Below, piece after piece: positions 1-5,465 of a DNA stretch of 6,079 nucleotides. The first letter of the stretch is position 1; each line of letters starts with the position of its first letter. The DNA comes from Candidatus Spyradenecus faecavium (GTDB lineage: Bacteria; Verrucomicrobiota; Kiritimatiellia; RFP12; DVOR01). The DNA is taken from the NCBI GenBank assembly GCA_018713405.1, contig DVOR01000218.1, forward strand, positions 1 through 6,079. The letters are read 5' to 3'. A program made the position numbers and the translations under genes. Below the pieces are notes generated by a model. The model searched no databases and was not told the origin of the DNA. It was given only the letters and a program-made list of their open reading frames with translations.

Positions 1-1076
1 GCGTAGCCCCGGGCGGCGGCGGCCCAGCGGCCCTCGCGGAAGGCGCGTTGCGCCGCGTAGGCGGGGGTGTCGGCGGCGCGGAGGCCCAGGGCGGGCAGCA
101 GCAAGAGCGCGGCCAACGCGGCGGGCCGGCCGAGGGAGAGGCAGGCGGCGGCGAGGGCAAGGAGCGCGGCCAGCGCGGCGAAGAGGGGCGTGCGGTCGGC
201 CAGGGCGGTCTCCTCGCGTTGGCGGTTCTCGTCGGCCTCGATGCGGGCGAGGTGGTTGGCGTAGACGGCGCCGAGGGTGGTCTCGGGAGCGCCGGAGCCG
301 GCGAGGGGGATGTAGGCGCCGCCGCTGGCGCGGGCCACGGCGCGGAGCGTGGCGTCGTCCAGGCGGCTGACGACGGGCTTGCCCTCGAAGCGCACACCCG
401 GGACCTCGGCGCCTTGGGGGGAGCCGACGCCGACGGCGAAGATGGGGACGCCGCGGGCGCCGGCTTGGCGGGCGAGGGTCTCGGCGCGGCCGGTGAGGTC
501 CTCGCCGTCGCTGACGAGGACGATGGCGTTGTGGTCGGTGCCGGCGCGGTCGATGGCGTCGAGGGCCTTGGCGACGGCGTCGGCGAGGTCGGTCTCGCCG
601 GGGGGCGCGCTGTCGGGGGAGAGGCCGTTGAGCGCCTCGCGGAGGAAGGCGACGTCGGCGGTGAAGGGGCAGAGGAGGGCGCCCTTGCCGCGGAAGGCCA
701 GGAGGGCGACGCGGTCGCCGCGCAGGGCGTCGAGCAGGTCCAGCAGGTCGGCCTTGGCGCGGCCCAGGCGGTCGGGGCGGACGTCGCGCGCGAGCATGGA
801 GTTGGAGACGTCGACGGCGACGACGAGGTTGCGGCCCGAGGCCAGGAAGGGCTTCTCGCCGCGGCCCCAGCGCGGCCCGGCCAGGGCCACCGCCAGCGCG
901 GCCAGGGCGCCGAGCAACAGCCCCACCTGCAGGCCCGAGCGCGGGGGCGCGGCCACGGCGCGGCGCGAAAGCGCGGCCATCCGCGCGGCCATCCGGCGGC
1001 GGAACCAGACGGCCAGCGCGCCCAGCACGGGCACCAGGAAGAGGAGGAAGAGCCAAAGCGGGGCCGAGAATCTCAT
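1..1076 (-). CDS. BatA/BatB-type VWA protein entering a TPR region, 3' end outside window
   Basis: The first 358 residues are present and the frame is open to the left edge. Two membrane helices (about 6-24 and 50-68) come first, followed by a von Willebrand factor A domain. Its metal-ion-dependent adhesion site is complete: D89-V-S91-N-S93, T162 in G-E-T-D-L, and D190 in V-S-D-G-E-D. The domain should therefore bind a divalent cation and contact partner proteins. The arrangement is that of BatA/BatB, often misnamed calcium-activated chloride channel homologues. A third helix lies near 297-314. A fourth hydrophobic stretch (319-333) ends L-R-A-A-D-T-P-A-Y-A and looks like an embedded signal peptide. 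The helix Y-A-A-Q-R-A-F-R-E-G-R-W-A-A-A-A-R-G-Y then starts a TPR repeat, as in BatC. This suggests a BatB-BatC fusion, an arrangement also known in proteobacteria. BatA cannot be excluded because the end is missing. It is coupled to the preceding gene by ATGA. Confidence 0.88.
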   Translation of the reverse strand, partial: MRFSAPLWLFLLFLVPVLGALAVWFRRRMAARMAALSRRAVAAPPRSGLQVGLLLGALAALAVALAGPRWGRGEKPFLASGRNLVVAVDVSNSMLARDVRPDRLGRAKADLLDLLDALRGDRVALLAFRGKGALLCPFTADVAFLREALNGLSPDSAPPGETDLADAVAKALDAIDRAGTDHNAIVLVSDGEDLTGRAETLARQAGARGVPIFAVGVGSPQGAEVPGVRFEGKPVVSRLDDATLRAVARASGGAYIPLAGSGAPETTLGAVYANHLARIEADENRQREETALADRTPLFAALAALLALAAACLSLGRPAALAALLLLPALGLRAADTPAYAAQRAFREGRWAAAARGY

Positions 1077-2017
1077 GGGGCGGTTCCTTTCAGCGCGGCC
1101 TCGGGCACCCAGCCCGTCAGGCCCCCGGCGCGGACGCGCACCCAGCCGGGGACGCGCTCGCCCGTGGGCTCGGGCGGGGCGTCGCCCAGGGCGCCGAGGA
1201 CGGCGGCGTGTTCGCCGGGCGCCAGGCGCAGGGGCGTGGGGCCGGCCTCGGCGGGTTCGTCGCGCGGGGTCAGGGCGAGGGGCGGGCAGGGCACGTCGCG
1301 CAGGGCGCGGGCGGTGAGGTCGAAGGCCCGCAGGGGGCGCAGGCGCAGGGTCACGGGCGCCTCGCCCTCGAGGGCGACGCAGGCCCGCGCCACCAGGCGG
1401 TCAGGCGTGCGGGAGACGACCTGGAAGGGCCAGGCGCGGACGCCGTCGGCGGGCTCGAGCGCCAGGGCGGGCGCCTCGGGGAGGAGGCCGGCGCGGGCGG
1501 TGAGCGTGGCGGTGAGGACGCGGACGTCGCCGGGCGCGAAGGTGGGCGCGTCGGCCGTGAGGGCGAGGGCGAAGTCGCCGAGGGGCGCGCCCTCGGCCTC
1601 GGGCGGGAGCGGCACGACGTCGTAGGAGAAGGCCGGGAGGTCGGCGGTCTGCGTGCCGCCCTGGGCGACGGTGCGCCCGATGCCGAAGGACTGCACGCGC
1701 AGGACCTGCGCGGCGACGCGGCCGGCGGGGATGGCGGCCAGGCGCGGGGTGGCCTCGGCCAGGCGCCAGCGGAAGACGGTGCGCCGCTTGCCGTCGCGCG
1801 TCTCGCGGGTCTGCGCGTCGGGGTTGCGCGTGGGGCCCTGCGTGACGGTGAAGGCGGGGATCTCCTCGTCCTCGTCGGTGACGAAGGTGAGGGTGAGGTC
1901 GTAGGGCTGGCCGACGTAGAGCGGCGCGGCGGGGTCGACGCCCCACGCGACGGACTCGAGCGCGGCGTGGGCGGCGGCGGCCAGCAGGAGGAGGCAGAGG
2001 GCGAGGGGGGCTTTCAT
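1073..2017 (-). CDS. Secreted BatD-like protein with C-terminal SH3-like segment
   Basis: This is a 314-residue protein. The frame is open far upstream, but the ATG at 2017 has a GGAGG site, overlaps the previous stop by ATGA and opens a clean signal peptide (M-K-A-P-L..., cleavage expected after A-H-A near residue 18). The mature part is two beta-sandwich-like domains (about 20-135 and 145-250). Strand patterns such as L-Y-V-G-Q-P-Y-D-L-T-L-T-F and F-A-P-G-D-V-R-V-L-T-A-T-L recall BatD and other Bat-locus proteins. The last 50 residues end in P-G-W-V-R-V-R-A-G-G-L-T-G-W-V-P-E-A-A-L, the end of a bacterial SH3 domain as found at the C-terminus of BatE. No membrane helix follows the signal peptide, so it is probably soluble in the periplasm. 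It may supply the SH3 module missing from the preceding BatD/BatE-like fusion (inference). Its stop overlaps the next start, again as ATGA. Confidence 0.8.
   Translation of the reverse strand: MKAPLALCLLLLAAAAHAALESVAWGVDPAAPLYVGQPYDLTLTFVTDEDEEIPAFTVTQGPTRNPDAQTRETRDGKRRTVFRWRLAEATPRLAAIPAGRVAAQVLRVQSFGIGRTVAQGGTQTADLPAFSYDVVPLPPEAEGAPLGDFALALTADAPTFAPGDVRVLTATLTARAGLLPEAPALALEPADGVRAWPFQVVSRTPDRLVARACVALEGEAPVTLRLRPLRAFDLTARALRDVPCPPLALTPRDEPAEAGPTPLRLAPGEHAAVLGALGDAPPEPTGERVPGWVRVRAGGLTGWVPEAALKGTAP
1085..1090 (-). promoter_or_regulatory. Ribosome binding site of the VWA gene
   Basis: AAAGGA on the minus strand lies 8 nt before ATG 1076, within the end of the preceding gene. It supports this start, and with the ATGA overlap it supports coupled translation. 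Confidence 0.7.
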
Positions 2018-4149
2018 GGCGCAACCTCCGTGGCGGGCGCGGACGGTTCGGGCAGGGGGGCGTGGCGGACGGCGGTGCGGACGGCGAGGGCCCACGCCGC
2101 GAGGATGAGCGCCGCGGCCAACGCCAGCGCGCGCGCCAGCCGCAACCGCCGCCACGGCACGGCGCAGAGGAAGAGGCACAGCCCCAGCGTCGCGGCGGCC
2201 CACCCGGCCACGCGCCGCCAGGCCACCCGCGCCCACGGGCGGGGCTCGGGGCGGGCGAGGGCGGCGCAGACCGCGCGCATGGCCTGGTCGCCGTCGGGGG
2301 AGCGGCCGTGCAGGCGCTCGCACCGCGTGAGCAGGGCCAGGGCGTCGGCGGGGCGGTCGGCCAGCAACGCCAGGGTGGCGGCGTTGACCAGCGTGGCGCG
2401 GGAGTCGTCGCCCGCGCGGACGAGCCCCAGCCACAGGTCGGCGGCGGCGGAGACCTCCTCGGGGCGGCCGGCCTCGAGGGCCGCGGCCCAGGCGCGGTCG
2501 CGGGCGAAGGCGTCGGGCGCCGCGGTCAAGGCCAGGGGCGTCAGGCAGAGCGCCAGCAGGGCGAGTAGGCGGAGCGTGGGGAGCAGGCGGCGGAGCGTCG
2601 CCCGGGCCTCGGGCACGTCGCCGCCGCCGGAATAGGCCGCCGCCTCGAGGCGCGCGTAGGCCTCGACGGCCTCCTCGGCCTCGGGCGAGGGGGCGAGCGC
2701 GGCGCGGAGCTCGGCGGGCGTGAGGGAGGGCCGCCCGGCCCAGAGGCGGACCGCGGCGGCGGCCTCGGCGGGGTCGGCGGTCCGCGCGAGGACGGCGCGG
2801 GCTTGGGCCAAGGGACGGCGCGCGCGGAAGGGCGCGGCCAGGGCGCGGCCCAGCCCCCGCAGGGGCGCCCACAGCAGGCGGAGGGCCAGGGCGGCGGCGC
2901 CCGCGGCCAGGCAGAGCCACGGCCACAGCGGCCATTCCCCCGCAGGACCGTCGGCGCGCGTCAGGGCGGGGGGCGGCGCCGTCGGCGGGCGTTGGGCCGA
3001 GGCCCGCACGCGCACCGGCAGCGCGGGCGCGGCGAAGACGCGGTAGGCCTTGGCGGCGCGGTCGAACCACGCCAAGGGCACGGCGGGGAGCTCCAGCAGG
3101 CCGACGCGCGTGGGCCGCAGCGTGTAGGCGAAGGAGACTCCGTCCGCGGCGTCGGTGCGCTCGGGCTCGCCCACGGCGCGGAAGCCGTCGAGCGGCGGCA
3201 GGGTCGGGGCGCGGAGCAGGGCGGGGTCGCAGTCGGCGCGCAGGGTCAGCGTCAGGCGCAGGGGGTCGCCCAGGCGGACGTTGTGCGCGTCGAGCGCGGC
3301 GACGGCGGAGAAGTCGCGGCAGATGGCGCCGACGTAGCCCTCGGGGCGGCCCTCCAGCGGCGGCTCCTCCACGCGGAGGGTGAGGGGCGCGCCCATGGCC
3401 AGGGTGCGTTTGGGGCGGAGCTCGCCACCCTCCGGCACGACGCGGGTGTCGTTGAGGACCGGCGCGGAGAAGGTGACCTCGCCGGCGCGCTCGGCGCGGA
3501 AGGGGAAGGTCAGGCGCCACAGCAGGCCGTCGCCCTCGGGCACGGGGTCGGCCAGCGTGCCGCGGTCGGTCTGGCGCAGGGGGCTGTCGGCGGCGTCGGG
3601 CAGGGGCACGCGGATGTTCGGCGCGCGCGGCACCACCCCGCGGAAGAAGTCCTCCCCGAAGAAGGGCGACAGGCGTTGCCCGCCCTGCCGGAGCGCGGGC
3701 GTGCGGCACTCCACCACCAGCGTCACAGCGTCGCCGGGCATGGGGTCGGCCGGCTCGGCGCGCATCGTCAGGGAGACCTCGGGGTCGGCCTCGAGCTCGG
3801 CCACCCGCACCTCGGGGTGCCCGTCGTATGCATGGGTGGAGCCGTCGGCCAGGCGCACGGTCAGCCGCTCCAGACGGTAGGTCCCCGCCTGTTCCGGCAC
3901 CACGGTCACCGAGCGCGACCACGTGGTCCGCCCGTTGACCGAGACGGTGCCCGTGGCGTTGCCGCCCACCCGCGCCGGGAGCGAGAAGACCGGCTCCAAC
4001 GCCGCGATCCGCCCCGCCCCCGTCTCCACCCGCAGCGAGAACGCGTCGCCCAGGTAGACCTCCTGCGGCGCCAGACGCACCTCCAAGCCCTGCGCCCACG
4101 CCACCGCCGCGCCCATCGCGGCCGCCATCGCCATCGACCATCTGCACAT
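2014..4149 (-). CDS. batD: BatD-like protein fused to a BatE-like TPR/membrane region
   Basis: This is a 711-residue protein. I chose ATG 4149 because earlier in-frame starts, such as GTG 4200, lie upstream of the promoter. The sequence from this ATG encodes a signal peptide (residues 1-20, ending A-W-A-Q) followed at once by L-E-V-R-L-A-P-Q-E-V-Y-L-G-D, the standard opening of BatD beta-sandwich domains. Repeated G-D/G-E strand motifs to about residue 385 indicate three or four such domains, expected in the periplasm. A proline-rich linker and a membrane helix (about 406-428) lead to an Ala/Leu-rich cytoplasmic part (430-520), as in ordinary BatD. The protein then continues: a second hydrophobic segment (about 524-543, ending L-T-A-A-P, like a retained signal peptide), TPR-like helices (546-612) and two more membrane helices (647-664, 670-691). 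That extension resembles BatE without its SH3 domain. No Shine-Dalgarno precedes the start. Its stop overlaps the next start (ATGA). BatD is implicated in aerotolerance and envelope stress resistance; the molecular role is unsettled. Confidence 0.85.
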   Translation of the reverse strand: MCRWSMAMAAAMGAAVAWAQGLEVRLAPQEVYLGDAFSLRVETGAGRIAALEPVFSLPARVGGNATGTVSVNGRTTWSRSVTVVPEQAGTYRLERLTVRLADGSTHAYDGHPEVRVAELEADPEVSLTMRAEPADPMPGDAVTLVVECRTPALRQGGQRLSPFFGEDFFRGVVPRAPNIRVPLPDAADSPLRQTDRGTLADPVPEGDGLLWRLTFPFRAERAGEVTFSAPVLNDTRVVPEGGELRPKRTLAMGAPLTLRVEEPPLEGRPEGYVGAICRDFSAVAALDAHNVRLGDPLRLTLTLRADCDPALLRAPTLPPLDGFRAVGEPERTDAADGVSFAYTLRPTRVGLLELPAVPLAWFDRAAKAYRVFAAPALPVRVRASAQRPPTAPPPALTRADGPAGEWPLWPWLCLAAGAAALALRLLWAPLRGLGRALAAPFRARRPLAQARAVLARTADPAEAAAAVRLWAGRPSLTPAELRAALAPSPEAEEAVEAYARLEAAAYSGGGDVPEARATLRRLLPTLRLLALLALCLTPLALTAAPDAFARDRAWAAALEAGRPEEVSAAADLWLGLVRAGDDSRATLVNAATLALLADRPADALALLTRCERLHGRSPDGDQAMRAVCAALARPEPRPWARVAWRRVAGWAAATLGLCLFLCAVPWRRLRLARALALAAALILAAWALAVRTAVRHAPLPEPSAPATEVAP
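2025..2029 (-). promoter_or_regulatory. Ribosome binding site of the second BatD-like gene
   Basis: GGAGG on the minus strand lies 7 nt before ATG 2017, inside the end of the preceding gene. Together with the ATGA overlap it points to translational coupling, and it selects this start over the much longer open frame upstream. Confidence 0.75.
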
Positions 4150-4156
4150 GCCCCAC

Positions 4157-4165
4157 AGTATAGCA
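4157..4165 (-). promoter_or_regulatory. batDp: Extended -10 promoter of the batD-like operon
   Basis: The minus strand reads TGCTATACT, a one-mismatch extended -10 element, inside the string TGTGCTATACTG. The hexamer TATACT (4162-4157) is followed by seven bases and then the ATG at 4149, so the predicted transcription start falls on or within a base or two of the start codon. No -35 match is visible. Confidence 0.65.
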
Positions 4166-4188
4166 CACCCCCCGCCGCCTGCATTCCT

Positions 4189-4209
4189 CCCTCCCCCCAC
4201 CCGCCCCCC
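4189..4209 (-). promoter_or_regulatory. G-quadruplex motif upstream of the batD-like promoter
   Basis: The minus (sense) strand has four G-runs of 6, 3, 6 and 3 bases (4209-4204, 4202-4200, 4198-4193, 4191-4189) separated by single bases. This fits the strict G3+N1-7 pattern with the shortest possible loops, which gives the most stable class. A further run of six G lies at 4173-4168, next to the -10 element. It occupies the -35 and upstream region of the promoter at 4157-4165. A regulatory effect is inference. Confidence 0.55.
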
Positions 4210-4224
4210 TGCGCCAAGGGGGGC
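4203..4224. repeat. Inverted repeat GCCCCCC / GGGGGGC
   Basis: The 7-bp arms at 4203-4209 and 4218-4224 flank an 8-nt middle, TGCGCCAA. One arm is also a G-run of the neighbouring quadruplex motif, so the hairpin and the quadruplex would be mutually exclusive structures. Confidence 0.55.
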
Positions 4225-4228
4225 TTCC

Positions 4229-4292
4229 CGAAACCCTAAGGGGTCCGAGGCGAAACCCTAAGGGTTTCGGGTCAAACCCTTAAGGGTTTCGG
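4229..4292. repeat. Three evenly spaced palindromic repeats (AAACCCT/AGGGTTT)
   Basis: Three related palindromic units occur in a row. CGAAACCCTAAGGGG begins at 4229 (second arm degenerate). CGAAACCCTAAGGGTTTCG spans 4251-4269 (9-bp arms around one A). The perfect palindrome AAACCCTTAAGGGTTT spans 4274-4289. Their centres lie about 22 and 21.5 bp apart, close to two helical turns. The array begins 14 bp after the lipoprotein stop and ends about 65 bp upstream of the batD-like -10 box. It could be a set of regulator binding sites, a repeat element or a 3'-end structure. No T-tract follows in the direction of transcription. Confidence 0.7.
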
Positions 4293-4306
4293 AAAAAGAT
4301 GTGGAC

Positions 4307-5227
4307 TTATTTGGAATCCTTCCCCGGGTCGACGGGCTTGGCGGGGAGGACGAGGCGGACGGTGAAGTCGAGGCTCTCGCCCGGGGCAAGGTCTTGGTTC
4401 AGCTCCTTGACGCCCTCGAGGGCGTAGGTCGGGGCGCCGTCGACGGCGTTCGAGGGGAGGAGGTAGCCGGTGGTGGCGGGGGCGTCGGGCACGGCCCGGA
4501 AGCGGAGCTCCAGCGGGAGCGACGGCGGCAGGCCCGGGCCGTAGGCGTAGCACAGCAGGGCGTCGGGCGCGGGCCTGTCGGGCGGGTCGATCGGGGTGAG
4601 CGTGGCCAGGGCGGGGCCGCCGCCCAGCCGGTGCACGGTGACCTCCGCCCCCGGGGCAAGGAGCGCCGCGGGGATGCTGACGTAGGTCTTCTCGCCGGTG
4701 CTGAGCGCGGCCAGCGGCTGGATCAGCACGCCCGCTTCGATGCGCCAGGGCCGGGCCAGCGGCAGGACGCGGCAGACGAAGCCCGGCGTCTCGGGGCGGA
4801 CGGCCTCCATGCGGACGTCCTTCAGGGTCACCCCCGTGAAGCCCGTGGCCGCGTCGACCCCCTCGGGCGGCTCGGAGGCGGGGGCGTAAGAGAGGATGCG
4901 GCGGAGCGCGAGAGGCTTGTCTCCGGTGTTGGTGACGCGGAGCGTCTTGAGGAGGACGCCGCGGCTCCTGCCGTCGGGCAGCGGCTCCTCCCACTCGCGG
5001 TCGACGACCTCGCCCGTCAGCCCGACCTGCGGCGAGACGTCGCAGGGGAGGCGCTTGACGGTGCGCACCGTACCGTCTGGCGCGCGCTCCTCTTGGGCCG
5101 GCACATCGCCGTCCCCTTGCACGAAGGTGACCAGCGTGCCGTCGGCCAGCTCCACATGGGCGACGGGCAGGCACCCGGCCATCGCCGCCAGCGCGACACT
5201 CGCAAAGAGAAGGTTCAACGCTTTCAT
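4307..5227 (-). CDS. Predicted lipoprotein of unknown function in the Bat locus
   Basis: This is a 306-residue protein starting at ATG with a strong ribosome binding site 7 nt upstream. Residues 1-19 form a lipoprotein signal peptide: M-K, a hydrophobic core, then M-A-G-C with the lipidated cysteine at C19. The mature part is beta-rich and has no predicted membrane helix. A stretch near residues 92-112 (L-K-T-L-R-V-T-N-T-G-D-K-P-L) and another near 277-294 (L-N-Q-D-L-A-P-G-E-S-L-D-F-T-V) resemble edge strands of immunoglobulin-like beta-sandwich domains, which often bind protein partners. I recognise no catalytic motif and no family. The gene lies between two Bat-type genes on the same strand but has its own promoter upstream, and a 157-bp gap with another promoter downstream, so it is probably a separate transcription unit. 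A Bat-complex accessory role is inferred only from position. It could also be an unrelated insertion. Confidence 0.85.
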   Translation of the reverse strand: MKALNLLFASVALAAMAGCLPVAHVELADGTLVTFVQGDGDVPAQEERAPDGTVRTVKRLPCDVSPQVGLTGEVVDREWEEPLPDGRSRGVLLKTLRVTNTGDKPLALRRILSYAPASEPPEGVDAATGFTGVTLKDVRMEAVRPETPGFVCRVLPLARPWRIEAGVLIQPLAALSTGEKTYVSIPAALLAPGAEVTVHRLGGGPALATLTPIDPPDRPAPDALLCYAYGPGLPPSLPLELRFRAVPDAPATTGYLLPSNAVDGAPTYALEGVKELNQDLAPGESLDFTVRLVLPAKPVDPGKDSK

Positions 5228-5234
5228 CGTTCCG

Positions 5235-5241
5235 CTCCTTT
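5235..5241 (-). promoter_or_regulatory. Ribosome binding site of the lipoprotein gene
   Basis: The minus strand carries AAAGGAG, a strong Shine-Dalgarno sequence, 7 nt before the ATG at 5227. This fixes the start codon and shows that the host uses Shine-Dalgarno initiation, unlike what is seen at the batD-like gene. Confidence 0.8.
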
Positions 5242-5248
5242 CGCCGTC

Positions 5249-5257
5249 ATTCTAGCA
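5249..5257 (-). promoter_or_regulatory. Extended -10 promoter of the lipoprotein gene
   Basis: The minus strand reads TGCTAGAAT, matching the extended -10 consensus TGnTATAAT with one mismatch in the hexamer. No recognisable -35 lies 16-18 bp upstream. Transcription should begin about 7 bp downstream, near 5242-5241, giving a leader of only about 14 nt that starts at the ribosome binding site. The motif sits in the wider string TGTGCTAGAATG, which recurs almost unchanged before the batD-like gene. Confidence 0.6.
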
Positions 5258-5266
5258 CATCCCGCC

Positions 5267-5283
5267 GGACGCCTGCGGCGTCC
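5267..5283. repeat. Perfect inverted repeat GGACGCC-TGC-GGCGTCC beside promoter
   Basis: The 7-bp arms at 5267-5273 and 5277-5283 surround TGC. The element begins 12 bp upstream of the -10 hexamer of the lipoprotein promoter (5249-5254), so it occupies the region where a -35 box would sit. It could be an operator, or a hairpin at the end of read-through transcription from upstream. No T-tract follows it. Confidence 0.6.
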
Positions 5284-5360
5284 CGGGGAGCGACGCCGGG
5301 ATATGAAAGGAGGACGGGAAAGGGGAGGTTCGCGGGTGTGGGGCGCCGCCTCACGCCCCG

Positions 5361-5381
5361 GCAGGGCGAAGTTCGCCCTGC
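5361..5381. repeat. Perfect inverted repeat, 10-bp arms and 1-nt centre
   Basis: The arms GCAGGGCGAA (5361-5370) and TTCGCCCTGC (5372-5381) are exact reverse complements around a single G. As RNA it would fold as an 8-bp GC-rich stem with a 5-nt loop. No run of T follows on either strand. Confidence 0.75.
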
Positions 5382-5386
5382 ATCCC

Positions 5387-5409
5387 TGGCACGTCCAACG
5401 GACGTGCCA
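5387..5409. repeat. Perfect inverted repeat, 10-bp arms and 3-nt centre
   Basis: The arms TGGCACGTCC (5387-5396) and GGACGTGCCA (5400-5409) are exact reverse complements separated by AAC. The structure could form a stable hairpin in RNA from either strand. No T-tract follows on either strand, so it is not a canonical intrinsic terminator. It lies 5 bp from another perfect inverted repeat, which suggests a dispersed repeat element or RNA-processing/3'-end structure for the upstream gene. Confidence 0.75.
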
Positions 5410-5420
5410 AACCGAGACGC

Positions 5421-5443
5421 GCCAGTCAATCAGCCAATCTGGC
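5421..5443. repeat. Short inverted repeat (GCCAG/CTGGC arms)
   Basis: The 5-bp arms GCCAG (5421-5425) and CTGGC (5439-5443) flank a 13-nt middle that contains the direct repeat CAATC-AGC-CAATC. The structure is weak on its own, but it sits directly beside stronger inverted repeats at 5361-5409. Confidence 0.35.
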
Positions 5444-5465
5444 AGTCCTGCGTGCGGCAGCCGGC

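Noticed and set aside
48..1625. Long open frames on the plus strand (also around 1208-2635, 2803-4239 and 4301-5548)
   Set aside because: Their translations are low-complexity Gly/Ala/Arg-rich sequence, as expected opposite very GC-rich genes. They lack domains and good start signals, and they overlap clear minus-strand genes with real motifs.
1073..4168. A 1031-residue minus-strand protein
   Set aside because: Its first two thirds read an Arg/Pro/Gly-rich wrong frame of the batD-like gene. Only the part from ATG 2017 has a signal peptide, a ribosome binding site and domain-like sequence.
4150..4200. An upstream start (GTG 4200) for the batD-like gene
   Set aside because: The added residues lie across and upstream of the extended -10 promoter and would place the signal peptide internally.
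4229..4292. Intrinsic terminator for the lipoprotein gene
   Set aside because: The palindromes lack a T-tract on their downstream side; the only T-run (CTTTTT on the minus strand near 4297-4292) precedes them. Rho-dependent or structure-protected ends remain possible.
4229..4292. CRISPR array or telomere-like repeat (CCCTAA motif)
   Set aside because: There are only three short palindromic units without uniform spacers. The resemblance to telomeric CCCTAAA is limited to single units and is likely chance.
5305..5328. Purine-rich tract with AGGAGG as a plus-strand ribosome binding site or triplex-forming DNA
   Set aside because: No supported plus-strand gene follows, and the tract is short and interrupted at 5315. 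There is not enough evidence for a functional site.
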